Shown piece by piece: positions 23,741 through 34,826 of a stretch of 64,000 nt of DNA (the stretch's first letter is position 1; each line of letters starts with the position of its first letter). Under the pieces are notes generated by a model. It ran no database searches. It was given only the letters and a program-made list of their open reading frames with translations, and was not told the DNA's origin. A program made the translations under genes and the position numbers. This DNA is from Suillus spraguei (Eukaryota > Basidiomycota > Agaricomycetes > Boletales > Suillaceae). Where the stretch lies: positions 56,265 to 120,264 of the forward strand of contig JABCPU010000204.1 of NCBI GenBank assembly GCA_016800925.1. Direction: 5' to 3'.

Positions 23741-26161
23741 TCAAACGGTTGGAGTTGTATTATCGAAATTCTGCATGATGCTCTCAGGTAGGATTCTATG
23801 ACCACAATACTTTTTGACAGCCCAAGCAGCCTGCATACCATTTAGGCCCTTTTGATAAGCATCGATAAAGCGTCTAGATCTAATTGCAAATCTGTAGTTG
23901 ATGTCAGTGAGAATGATAATATGATCTACATATAAAAAACTCACTTGCACATTGTTTGCAGAGGAATAGAGTCACATGCAGCTATAACATTGTGCTCAAG
24001 ATCATCTTCTTTTGAAGATAGTTTGAATTGACGATACACCTGCTTTGCAAAGCCCCAGCACATCTCAATAAAATTCAATTCACAATGAAATTTGGGCAGA
24101 AATATGACATGGAAGCCACATTCCTCACAAACAGTTTCAAGGTGTGACTTGACATTGATAAAGTTGGGCTGATTATAAAGGAAACGATGGGAGCAGCAAT
24201 GCGGCATCTTGCCAGTGGGACATTTGAAGCCAGGACATTCCGATTTGAGGCTTGCTTCTTCATCAAATCCTCGTTCATGGAGAATCTGAGCCATGCCTTC
24301 TCATGGCCCTCCATAAAGTAAAAAGACTGCAGTGTACCATCAATGAGATGTGTATCGGCCAACTGCATTTTTGATTTTAGGGGCTTTCCATTGGCATCAT
24401 GCATGACATTGCCATGCATATCTTTGGTGGTAACCATGGGACCCCATGTTTTGGATGGGTTCTTTGGCATGTTGCGAGCAGCAGGTGTGTCATCAGCGCG
24501 CTTCACATGAGTTGTTGCATTGTCAAATATAAGAATGTGATCGTCATGAGGGAAGTATTTGTCTAAAATATCCATTGCCAGCTTTGCATGTGCAATAATA
24601 TTGTCCATCGTGAAAAACCCATCCCACCCCTTGCCTGCTTTGAAAAGAATATGAGCTGTCTCTGCTCCATCTTTAGACTGCAGCCATCCATAGTCGGCTG
24701 AGACAAAATGGGCAACCATGAGGGATGCTCCCTCACCCTTTGGTTTCGGAACTGCTGCTTCGGTTGAATGAACCCACCGCACATCATGACGGTCATGTGC
24801 ATAAAATGTGGACTCATCGTGAAACCAAACAACCACTCGACGGTGCCTTGGGAGCTCATCCAAATCCTCTTCCACCATTACATCGTCCTCCTTCCAGTTT
24901 CAAAGGTGATATTGGAAGCTGTCCCATAAAGGCAAAAAGACCTTCTGATGGTATGTGACAACATCCTCACGTTCATGACCATCTACATATTGACCTTTCT
25001 CTTCTTCTTTCCAATGATAGCCAAGTTTAAGCATCCAGCGCTGAGCTGTCACCAGTGAGATGGTTTTTGACAGTCCATGGTGGCTCTGTACCTCTGGATT
25101 GCTGAGGTAATTGACAATCTCTTGAGCACTGACATACTTTCCAACACACTGCAAATGAAGCTTGATATCTGTAGCCAAGACTTTGTCATCAATGCGGGAA
25201 TGATGGTTGCCATACCGGTGCATTGGCAGCTTGGCACAGTATTTGATATATGCTTTTGACCATGTCTGCAGGTTGCAACTTAGCCAACTCCCTCCATGCA
25301 GAACAGCCACTGTTTCATCAGCAGCCTGGGTCCACTTTCCTCCTGCAATGTTCTTGGCATGTGGGCTCCCATCATTGCCAACATCGGTGAATTTCCACAG
25401 AAATTTCTCCATGGACTTGAGTCTTCCTTTGAGAATGTTGTCAAATTTTGACCATTTATACCCAGTGCCATCATTTCAAGGAGGATGCAGGAGAGCTTGA
25501 AGATCAACCAGTGCTTCCCGCGCTTGGGCAACTGTGGGAGGTATGCATGATGCATAGGGATTATTGTGTCCCGCACTATTCTTGGTGAGCTCATCATTCT
25601 CATCATCTGTCTCATGATTCATTGATAAGTCGTTAATATCTTCTTCAAGAATTGCTGTGCTGATTGGTTGTAGCTGCTCCCTCCATCATACACCTCAGAT
25701 TGCCATCAAGTCCTCTTCATCCTCAACATCTTCACAAGTGACTCTGTGGGATCCTGGCCAAGATGATTGTAGAGTTGAATCTGTATGCATATTCCTCCCA
25801 ACAAAGTCTGCCCCATTCCCCATGTCTACCAGGGCAATATGAGGCAAAGGTGAGTCTGCATGTCCATAACTGGCCATTGGCTGCGGCTGTGCATAGCTCA
25901 AACAGCGCAGCCGCAGTGCGCCAAAGACAATTTTTTGTGGACGGCAAATGTGGGACGCCTGTGGAGAGTGGCTCTGCAAACCATGTTGCAATTTCTGGCA
26001 TGACCATCTCCTGGTGTCCCATTAGATGGTTGTGCATGTTCCATGGTGAGCACTCACATTTTCATCATTCTCCGAGTCTATGAATGACCCAACTTGAAGT
26101 TTAGGTCTCTTTGATGTTCTCCACATTGTCACATTCTCGCGCAAGCGCTTGTGAGCATTGG
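23741..26161 (-). pseudogene. DDE transposase (IS630/Tc1-like), interrupted
   Basis: This is a minus-strand transposase of a family very common in agaricomycetes. Its start codon is at 32720, on the far side of the nested Gypsy element; the frame runs five codons before the insertion and resumes at 26161 (HKRLRENVTMWRTSKRPKLQ). Recognisable parts are TVAQAREALVDLQ (about 25520), ISLVTAQRWMLKLGYHW (helix-turn-helix-like), HDESTFYAHD (first catalytic Asp), ILIFDNATTH (second Asp) and FHCELNFIEMCWG (final Glu). A last exon ends at 23741. Besides the Gypsy insertion it carries two in-frame TGA codons (25476-25478, 24900-24902), each where an Arg CGA is plausible, and a 1-bp frameshift near 24295. 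It cannot be active as it stands. Confidence 0.85.
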
Positions 26162-26637
26162 TGTCACGAATTCCAAATACAAATCATTACTCTTTCCTCA
26201 ATTTCCCTAAAGCGTCTAAACCCAGCGCTAAGACAAACACAAACTCCATTGAAATCCCTATAACCGCTTCTATAACCGAACTTCCTGACGAAGATGAAGA
26301 GATCTTTTATGATGCTATCGGATAAGATAAGATAAGATAGTGTCACGTGATCTTAGAACCTTCTAGAATATGATGTCATAACAATGTCACAATCATCACA
26401 TCGTATGATTCTCATTTCTATTTTATGATTGGCTAGTAGTTTCAAACTCAGTTTATATCTCAGTTTCAATATGTGTATATAGTTAGCTAGTTTCGCTGTA
26501 GTAGTTCTTTAGTTCAAACCTCTTGTATCTACACTGGTAGCAATCCAAGACGTCCTTGCTCCTCTCTTCCTCTGTGATAACCTTTGTTTGAGTCCTAGTC
26601 TCTGCCCTAGCGTTAATTCGTTTTGTGGGTTGTGACA
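26162..26637 (+). repeat. 5' LTR
   Basis: 476 bp, TG...CA ends. It contains a TATA box and the predicted transcript start. It has one extra C relative to the 3' LTR (AATCCCTATAACC versus AATCCTATAACC). Confidence 0.95.
26476..26482 (+). promoter_or_regulatory. LTR TATA box (TATATAG)
   Basis: It lies 29-35 bp upstream of 26511, the first base of the 11-nt sequence complementary to the primer-binding site. This is the spacing expected between a TATA box and a transcript start. Confidence 0.6.
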
Positions 26638-26639
26638 TT

Positions 26640-26650
26640 AGGTTTGAACT
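26640..26650 (+). promoter_or_regulatory. Self-priming primer-binding site
   Basis: AGGTTTGAACT begins two bases after the 5' LTR. It is the exact reverse complement of AGTTCAAACCT at 26511-26521 within the LTR, about 30 bp below the TATA box. It has no TGG start typical of tRNA 3'-end priming. This is the arrangement of Tf1, where the first 11 nt of the mRNA fold back and prime reverse transcription. Confidence 0.7.
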
Positions 26651-27413
26651 TTAGGAGACTCCGACTCGCATACCGCTGCATACTTTTCTTTTGGATTCCT
26701 CTTCAACGATAGTACCGTTGTAGACGACTCTCAAAAGTCTCTTATCATCTTCTGTACGCGTCTGTAAAGGCACTTGCACTTGCAGGCTAGTACAAAACGT
26801 TTTGTCTTGCCCGACTCTAAAAAAGTCGCGATCTTTCCTCTCCCCTTTGCTCATTTGAGCGCATTTCTACCAATAGTCTTTTGTAGTTAGTAGACCTCTA
26901 CCAGGCCCAGCCTTACATTGCTGCTGCTAGTAGACGGTGGACGAGCAACATTAGGTGTTCGATCCGTGACCTCAGTGCTGGCCCAAGACCCTGCCTGCTG
27001 AGCTCTACGATAGTTTCCTTTTTTACGATAGTTTTCTCTTCATACGATAGAAGGTCTAGTTTTCTTCGAAGTATTTAGTGGAATTGTCTCGTTGTTCAAG
27101 ATAGACTGGTCGCTTGTAAGCTTCGGCTGGAAGAGCACCGTGTCCCTCGAGTTTTTCCCACTTTGAAGATTACAAAAACCTTTACTATAGTTTTCTTAGT
27201 TAGTAAATAGGGAAGCACCTAGTTGGGTTGACTAAAGAACCCTTTAGGACCTGAGTACGTGGTAGATCCGATCAGATATCGGGGACCGCTCAGTTTTCCA
27301 TTTACATACTTCTTTTCCCATCTCCTCTTCATCATCTTTCCTTTTCGGGTTGACCGTTACGACTAGTCAACCACAGACATCAGTAAATCGGGTTCCAGAA
27401 TACAACTGGTACT

Positions 27414-28451
27414 ATGTCTGCTCCCGCCACTACCATTCACAACGAACAAGCTTTGGCTGAGTACATCGCAAATGCTATCAATGTTGCGATTGCTCCAGTC
27501 CAAGAGCAAGTTCAAAGGCTCAGGAATATGAACGATGTCCTACAAGACCAGAACGAAAAACTCCATGAAGAACTTCGTCAATATAGGGAAAGAATTGATG
27601 AACTGGAAGCAAAACCAACATCAACAGGAGGAACTCCCAAAATTGCAAAACCAACAGAGTTCACTGGAGGAAAAGATTCCATCGATGTCGAAACATTCCT
27701 GGCACAAGTATCCCTTTACCTCACACAATATCCCAACGCAACGCAACAACAACATCTCAGCTTAATGTTGTCTTATCTTAAGGGAAATGCCGGAAAATGG
27801 GCAGAACCTTACGTTAAGAAACAAGCTGCAGGAGAATTGGACTTCAATGAATTCTTAGAGGAGTTCTCACGCATGTTTAAAGATGAGAACAAAGAAGCGA
27901 AGGCCATCAGAGAATTAGAGACCCTTAGGCAAGGATCTAGTTCTGTTCCAGAATACGTTGCATCTTTCAAACAAAAGTCAGTATTCACAAACTTCTCCGA
28001 CTACGACCTCCGCCTTAAACTCCGATCTGGTCTACAAACCCGGATCAAAGAACAACTCGCTCATGTTGCGCTCAAAGACAAGAATACTCTTAACAAACTG
28101 ATTGAAAGAGCAGTAGAAATTGGGCAAAAATTTGAAGAGTTGGACGCAGAGAAGAAGCGAAACACCTGGTGGACTCCCAAGTCTAACAGTGGAGTTCCTT
28201 CTTCATCAAGGGCTGGACCCAGTAACAGTGACGCTATGGATGTCGACTCTGGAAGGCAAAAGACTGCCCCCAAACCGCAAGGAAAGCCTGGTGCTTTTAA
28301 ATGCTACAGATGCAGTGGAGAAGGCCACATGGCTAGGAACTGTAAAGAAGCGCCAAAACCAGCGCAAGTGAAGGCATCGTCTGCCGAAGAAGAAACCGCG
28401 CCTAAATGGTTCAAGGACTGGTTATCCTCCAAAGAAGGCAAGGGTTTTTAG
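27414..28451 (+). CDS. gag: Gag polyprotein of the Gypsy element
   Basis: 345 residues. An N-terminal coiled-coil-like stretch (residues 15-65) precedes a retrotransposon gag capsid region with FTGGKDSIDVETFLAQV, LSYLKGNAGKWAEPYV and FLEEFSRMFKDENKEAKAI. The C-terminus carries a CCHC zinc knuckle, CYRCSGEGHMARNC (about residues 297-310), that binds RNA. The stop TAG at 28449-28451 directly follows a GGGTTTT heptamer. The long leader from 26651 to 27413 has no gene. Confidence 0.93.
   Translation: MSAPATTIHNEQALAEYIANAINVAIAPVQEQVQRLRNMNDVLQDQNEKLHEELRQYRERIDELEAKPTSTGGTPKIAKPTEFTGGKDSIDVETFLAQVSLYLTQYPNATQQQHLSLMLSYLKGNAGKWAEPYVKKQAAGELDFNEFLEEFSRMFKDENKEAKAIRELETLRQGSSSVPEYVASFKQKSVFTNFSDYDLRLKLRSGLQTRIKEQLAHVALKDKNTLNKLIERAVEIGQKFEELDAEKKRNTWWTPKSNSGVPSSSRAGPSNSDAMDVDSGRQKTAPKPQGKPGAFKCYRCSGEGHMARNCKEAPKPAQVKASSAEEETAPKWFKDWLSSKEGKGF
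28442..28448 (+). promoter_or_regulatory. Candidate -1 frameshift site GGGTTTT
   Basis: The gag frame reads G GGT TTT immediately before the TAG stop, the X XXY YYZ pattern of -1 slippage. The pol frame continues in -1 as TTA GAA GGG. A one-base assembly loss in the T-run would give the same picture. Confidence 0.45.
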
Positions 28452-31400
28452 AAGGGTTGAAGTCAGAGTCTGCAGACCTAGACCCGAACAATCGATTCTC
28501 TATTCTTTCTAGTTTTTCAGATGTAACGGAAGTGTATATACGATCCAAATCAGAGCATTTTTATATTCCGATTACACTGAAAGGAAAGAACAGACAAGCA
28601 GACGTAAAAGCACTTGTGGACTGTGGTGCATCAACATTATTTATAAGTGAAAGATTTGTGAAGAACAATGATGTCCGGTGTCGTAAATTATTGCGTCCCA
28701 TACCAGTCAAGAACATTGATGGTTCCTTAAATGCCGCCGGAGCTATGACAAGATTCGCTGAAATAGGATTAAAGATTGGAGATCATGAAGAAGACAAAGC
28801 AGCCTTCATGGTTACAGATCTAGGAAGCGACGATGTTATTATCGGTATAGATTGGTTAAGGTATCATAACCCAGAGATTGATTGGAACGCAGGACGATTT
28901 GCCCTTACACGATGCCCAATTAAGTGTGAGACTAAAAAAGAAAAAAGACAAAAAAATAGAGAAAAACGAAAAACCCAAAAACAGGGTGACTTGCCAGATC
29001 TGATTCCCACGGAAGAGGAAGATGATGATGAAGGCATGGCGAAGAAGAGGGCGATGGTTGAAGAAATAGAAGATGAAGATAGTCCAAAGAATGAATGGAT
29101 TAGATATAAAGCTTCTATCGCCACAGAACAAAAAGTAGCAGAGGAAGCTACTAAGAAGAAAAAGTCTGTAGAAGAAATGGTTCCAGACTGGCTTCATGAT
29201 TACCTGGGTGTATTCTCAGAAGAGGAATCAAAGAGATTTCCTGAAAGAAAGAAATGGGATCATGCGATAGATCTTAAAGATGAGAATGATCTTCCACCGA
29301 ATGCAAAACCGTATCCTTTATCACCAAAAGAAATGGACACACTGAAAGATTGGTTAAAAGCCGAAACTGCATTAGGACGTATTAGAGATTCACAATCTCC
29401 TGTTGCAGCACCTTTCTTCTTTGTGGCCAAAAAAGATGGCAAATTACGACCAGTAATGGACTATAGAAAGCTCAATGAGAAAACGGTTAAAAACGCGTAC
29501 CCTTTACCGAGATCTCAAGATCTAATTGATGCTTTAACTGGTGCCACAATGTACTCCAAAATGGACGTACGATGGGGATACAATAATATTCGGATGAAAG
29601 AAGGAGACGAGTGGAAAGCAGCCTTCAAAACGCCTTTTGGTCACCATGAACCAACCGTAATGTATTTCGGGTTGACGAATTCTCCAGCAACTTTCCAGAC
29701 CATGATGAATGAAATATTTAGAGATCTTATCGATGGAAAGACGGTCGTTGTCTACATCGATGACATCTTGGTCTTTACAAATGGAAATAAGGAGCAACAC
29801 CGAAAAGTCGTGCGAGAAGTACTCAAACGATTGAAAGATAATGACCTGTTCTTGAAACCAGAAAAATGTAGTTTCGAACAGTCTAAAGTCGAATTCTTAG
29901 GGTTGATCGTGGAAAAAGGCAATGTATCTATGGACCCTGTGAAAGTAGAAGGAGTATTAAAATGGCCTGTTCCCAAATGCGTAAAAGACATACAAGCATT
30001 CATGGGTTTTTGCCAACTTCTATCGAAGATTCATATTGGGGTTCTCAGATATAGCCAGACCAATGAATGATTTGCTAAGAAAAGATGTTCCATGGAATTG
30101 GACGGAGAAACAACAAATTGCATTTGATGAATTGAAGAAACGATTCACAGAAGCTCCGCTCCTAGTAATGCCAGACGTTGAGAAAAAGAAAAGAATAGAG
30201 ACCGATGCTTCTGATTATGCATCTGGTGCAGTACTTTCTCAACAAATGGAAGATGGACTATGGCATCCTGTCGCTTATTATTCAAAGTCAATGAATGATG
30301 CAGAACGAAATTACGACATTCATGACAAAGAATTATTAGCAATCATTCGAGCGTTAGAAGAGTGGAGGCACTATGTGCAGGGAGCACCTCAACCTGTGGA
30401 AATCTGGACCGATCATAAGAATCTCGAGTATTTCATGACGAGTCAAAAATTGACACGAAGGCAGCCAGATGGAGTCTGTTCCTGGCGGAGTACGAATTTA
30501 CACTCCAACATAAGCCTGGTGTAGTCAATGATAAGGCCGATCGTCTGTCTCGGAGATCAGACCACAGAGGGGGGGTAGAAAACGACAATTCTGATCGCAT
30601 TTTGCTTAAACCGGAATTTTTCAAAATCAATGCTGCTAAAGAGGCCAAGTTCTTATAGAAGGAGAAAAATCTCTCTTAAAAAGATCAGACAAAGTACAGA
30701 ACGAGAGCCTGAAGTAATGAAAGCGCTAGAAACGTTAAAAGCAGCACCGGTGCAATTGCGTAGAGGAGTCGAAGAATGGAATGTAGAAGATGGATTGGTG
30801 TTATTCCGAGGATTGGTCTATGTTCCAAATGATAAAGAAATCCGCCGAGAGATTCTAGAGTTATTCCATGACTCACCACCGGCTGGACATCCTGGACGTG
30901 CCAAAACCTTAGAATTGATTTCCAGAAACTATTGGTGGCCAATGATGACAAAAAGTATTCACGACTATGTAGATGGTTGCGATCGTTGCAGACAAACAAA
31001 GGTCTATCCTAGTAAACCAACGGGACCTTTACAACCAAATGAAGTTCCAGAAGGACCTTGGCAAACGATTACATGTGACCTAATTGTGGATCTACCAAAG
31101 AGTGAAGGGTGTGATAGCATTTTTGTTGTCGTTGATCGATTTACGAAACAAGCACACTTCATTCCCACCAATAAAGAAGTAGACTCGAAGGAAATTGCCG
31201 AGCTATTTTTGAAAAATGTATGGAAACATCATGGAACACCAAAGAAAGTGATTTCAGATAGAGGAACACAGTTCGTATCGAAATTTATGGGACAAATGTC
31301 AAAAAGTTAGGCACAAAATGGTCTGCTTCGACCGCCTATCATCCCCATACGGACGGACAAACAGAACGCGTAAATCAAGAAGTTGAACAATATTTACGCC

Positions 31401-32328
31401 TGTTTACCTCTATTAGACAAAATGATTGGGTATCTTGGTTGCCGATTGCAGAATTCTCGCATAATAACGCAGTCACAGTCACCGGTCATAGCCCTTTCAA
31501 AGTTCTATATGGATACAATCCAGAATTCACGATATCTCCTAATTCCAACTCCCGTATTCCTGTTGCCGATGAAAGAGTGGATCAAATGAAAGAAGCAAGA
31601 GATGATGCGGAAAATACTTTGAAACTAGTCAATGAACGAATGAAACGGTTCTATGACAAAGGAGTAAAAGACGCACCACAGTATAAAAAGGGAGACAAAG
31701 TCTGGCTAGACGCGAAAAACATTAAACAACGTCGTCCAAGTCAAAAACTGTCAGATCGTCGTCTTGGGCCCTTTGAAATACTAGAGAAGATTGGCGAGGT
31801 GAACTATAAATTGAAATTACCGGCAAATTATCAGATCCATCCGGTTTTTCACGTTCAATTACTCACCCCATACTATGCATCTCAAATGATCCCTCATTCT
31901 CAACCCACCGACCACCTCCTGACATAGTTGACGATCAGGAAGAATTTGTTGTAGAAGAAGTATTAGATAGCCGATTATTCCGAGGAAAGCTGCAATACCG
32001 AGTAAAATGGGAAGGATATCCAATAGAAGAATCGACATGGGAACCAGAAGAAAACGTAAAGAATTCCCCGATTCTTATAGCAGAATTTCATAAAAAAAAT
32101 CCCACGGCGGCTAAAACCAAAAGAATTCAAGGTTCTATACTTAATTCGGAAGATTTCAAGAAATGGAGAACACGTAACATCAGACCTTCATACATTCGCG
32201 ATGACGCTCATCCTAGAGAGGGGGTAATGTCACGAATTCCAAATACAAATCATTACTCTTTCCTCAATTTCCCTAAAGCGTCTAAACCCAGCGCTAAGAC
32301 AAACACAAACTCCATTGAAATCCTATAA
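28449..32328 (+). pseudogene. pol: Pol polyprotein of the Gypsy element (frameshifted)
   Basis: Domains in order: aspartic protease with VDCGAS (about 28617; most relatives have DSG); reverse transcriptase with LRPVMDYRKLNEKT and the catalytic YIDDIL (about 29754); RNase H with ETDASDYASGAVLSQ and DHKNLEYF; integrase with an HHCC zinc-binding part, ITCDLIVDLP, VVDRFTKQAHFIP and SDRGTQF; and a C-terminal chromodomain (RVKWEGYPIEESTWEPEENV, about 31990-32055). The frame changes near 30010, 30463, 30650, 31303 and 31908, always by one base and usually in a homopolymer. Between these points the protein is perfectly readable, so sequencing indels are as likely as decay. The last frame runs through the polypurine tract into the 3' LTR and stops at 32328. 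Confidence 0.9.
32214..32227 (+). promoter_or_regulatory. Polypurine tract
   Basis: AGAGAGGGGGTAA lies immediately upstream of the 3' LTR, where plus-strand priming is expected. It is also coding for the end of pol. Confidence 0.75.
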
Positions 32329-32702
32329 CCGCTTCTATAACCGAACTTCCTGACGAAGATGAAGAGATCTTTTATGATGCTATCGGATAAGATAAGATAA
32401 GATAGTGTCACGTGATCTTAGAACCTTCTAGAATATGATGTCATAACAATGTCACAATCATCACATCGTATGATTCTCATTTCTATTTTATGATTGGCTA
32501 GTAGTTTCAAACTCAGTTTATATCTCAGTTTCAATATGTGTATATAGTTAGCTAGTTTCGCTGTAGTAGTTCTTTAGTTCAAACCTCTTGTATCTACACT
32601 GGTAGCAATCCAAGACGTCCTTGCTCCTCTCTTCCTCTGTGATAACCTTTGTTTGAGTCCTAGTCTCTGCCCTAGCGTTAATTCGTTTTGTGGGTTGTGA
32701 CA
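32228..32702 (+). repeat. 3' LTR
   Basis: 475 bp, same as the 5' LTR apart from one missing C. It is followed by the target duplication ATTGG. Confidence 0.95.
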
Positions 32703-32981
32703 ATTGGATCTGTTGCCCATCTGCTCGTGCTACAGAATTATCGGCACACCAGCATTACTCAAACTGCTACTGCAAATTTTGACCTCACCTACTAACGGCA
32801 CCCAGACACTTAACAATAAAAAACTCAATTCCAAACTCAACTCTTCGATTTATGCATTTTTACAATGCTTAATTATGCGAGACAGTATTCTACATATTTT
32901 AGCATTAACATATTGACTTGATGTTCCGTCTTCAAATAGAAATTGATTTTTTGGTGTTCTGTCATGAAATTGTAATGATTT

Positions 32982-33019
32982 ATCACGTGACATTTGATGG
33001 ATTCACATGAAGTCTACCT
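32982..33019 (-). repeat. Right terminal inverted repeat of the DNA transposon
   Basis: Read on the minus strand it begins AGGTAGACTTCATGTGAATC. It is followed on the plus strand by TA. Confidence 0.85.
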
Positions 33020-33079
33020 TATAACACCTGAGGCACACCTGTGATTCCCATGTAACGACAGTAATAATAGGTGATAATA

Positions 33080-33611
33080 CTGTATAGATATGCACTTAGG
33101 TTCATCACACTGTCACACACCTGGCCCTAATTTGTGTGATGGTCACACCAATTTTGAGACTGTCAAACCTAGATTGTGACATGCAGTAAAAACATAAAAA
33201 CATAACTAGTACAGCCAAAAGTCCTTGTACTGAGTGTTTGCAACACGTCTGCACTTACCATGGCCCTCAGCCTCAACCTGCTCAGACCCATTGGCTGTGG
33301 ATTGAAGCTCTATGTCATCCACCACTTGCTCATAGCTCTCTGACTTGTTGTCTAGCAGCAAATTACCTGATTCACAGGCAGGAATAAAATTAGAGATGAT
33401 GTTTGTAGAGTGAGCACTTCCAGGTTGAGCATGAGGATCAGCACGTAGCACTGCACATGTATATGAAGGATAGTGTCTGCCTAATGTTGGTCACTTACCA
33501 AATGAACCTAATCACAGCATGTCACATGTCACACCCCCCTGTGAACCTTCAAACCTAATGCTCATTTGGTTACACCTAAATAGGGCTGAACCTAAGTGTG
33601 TGTCTATACAG
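33080..33611. mobile_element. Small inverted-repeat element (MITE) with TA flanks
   Basis: A terminal repeat starting CTGTATAGATATGCACTTAG at 33080 recurs inverted at the right end, 33611 leftwards, as CTGTATAGACACACACTTAG. Both continue GTTCA, with three mismatches over the repeat. TA lies outside both ends (33078-33079 and 33612-33613). At about 530 bp, with only one short unrecognised frame (33206-33451, minus), it looks like a non-autonomous mariner-type element. Confidence 0.6.
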
Positions 33612-33950
33612 TACATAGGGTTCGCACCTGTAAGACAAGGCAGAACTAGCATTCCAGAGCCTCCTTCTATATTGTTTGGATAAAGATGGACTTTATACAG
33701 CGGTAGGGTAGTAGTTGTATAGTACTAGGGCAGGTACTGCCGGCATGTCGGCAATCACATCACAGGCATCTGAAAGAGTCGATTCGCTCAAAGCGAGTTC
33801 AAAAATTGTTCTGAACAACTTGTATTTGGTATAGCTCAGGGCATACGTTCGTAAATGATGTTTTAGCTTATCCGAGTGAATAATACCATTCTTGGACACT
33901 TAGAACTGCTGGTATACTAGTACTATTAGTTACCACTAGTTCATGCACTC

Positions 33951-34826
33951 TAGTGTACTGCAAAAGTGGTGATGTGAATTCACCCTTGCTAACTCATGCA
34001 GGTAAATTTGGGTGAATTAGCATGTGATTGTTGGAGGCATATTTTGGGGTGTAAATTTGGGTGAATTTGGGGATATAGGATACAGTGGGCATCACTGTGA
34101 TTGTAATTTCCATATTGAGATTATGAAAATATCATAGAGATTCCAGAACAAAAAGCTCATTGGCTCAACTTTGCTCAATGAAGTAGCTAGCAGGAAGTCA
34201 CCACACTTCAAAATCATATCAAAATTGACAGTGGCACCGCTTTGATCCTAATATGAAATATTAACTTACCTTGATTGCAACAAAACAGCAAATGCCATAC
34301 AAACCGTTGGTTAGGTTGATATGGAAACCACGGTCCTTGGCAAGCGTTCTATTGACTGCTGGTCGGAAACCTCCTCCACCCAAACTCCACACATATCAGA
34401 TTTGGATTCGGAGGATGAATTTGATGATGTGCAGACTGGCTGAATGGCAATCACAGACTTCCTGTGGAGTTCGAGGCAGTGGAGAAAAACTCATTTGTGC
34501 TTCCTGGATGTGATGGTATTGATTTACATTCATGTTATCTATGTGAATTACTTTCAGAGTCGAGCGCTAAAAAATCTTCGCAGCCTGTTTCTGCATCCAT
34601 GAAGAAGGTTGGGAGTTCATCACAGTCTCTACCTGATCCTTCTGATTGGAATCTTTGAGAGTAATTCACCCAGATTCACCCAAATTCACGTACAATTGTT
34701 TAAATTCACAGTAAATTAGCAGCCTTGTAAATTCACGGTAATTCATGCAGGTAAGTTTGAGAGCCTCTGAGAGCATTGTGAATTCACCCTGTGAATGTCG
34801 GAAAATTTGAAATTTGCTGTACACTA
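33951..34826. mobile_element. Non-autonomous hAT-like element
   Basis: The left end reads TAGTGTACTGCAAA and the right end, inverted, reads TAGTGTACAGCAAA. Flanking 8-bp sequences are ATGCACTC (33943-33950) and GTGCACTC (34827-34834), matching at 7 of 8. Eight-base target duplications and TAGNG ends are hallmarks of hAT elements. Inside each end are several copies of GTGAATT/GGGTGAATT in opposite orientation at the two sides, which look like subterminal transposase-binding motifs. No transposase is readable inside the 876 bp. Confidence 0.65.

Larger units (their letters stand above)
26162..32702 (+). mobile_element. Ty3/Gypsy LTR retrotransposon (chromovirus, Tf1/sushi-like)
   Basis: The element is 6541 bp with 5' LTR 26162-26637 and 3' LTR 32228-32702. 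The target duplication ATTGG is at 26157-26161 and 32703-32707. LTRs start TGTCACG and end TGTGACA, so TG...CA ends are conserved. The LTRs are identical except for one C in a short C-run, so the insertion is very recent. Internal order is gag, then protease, reverse transcriptase, RNase H, integrase and chromodomain. It landed inside the first codons of a DDE transposase gene. Confidence 0.95.
23493..33019 (-). mobile_element. DNA transposon (Tc1/mariner-IS630-like), hosting a nested Gypsy element
   Basis: Terminal inverted repeats of 38 bp lie at 23493-23530 and 32982-33019. They start AGGTAGACTTCATG and match at 36 of 38 positions. Both are flanked by TA (23491-23492 and 33020-33021), the target duplication expected of IS630/Tc1/mariner-type elements. 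The only coding matter that belongs to it is the minus-strand DDE transposase. Removing the Gypsy insertion with one target duplication leaves an element of about 2.98 kb. Finding both ends supports this transposase family being an IS630-type mover with TA specificity. Confidence 0.85.
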
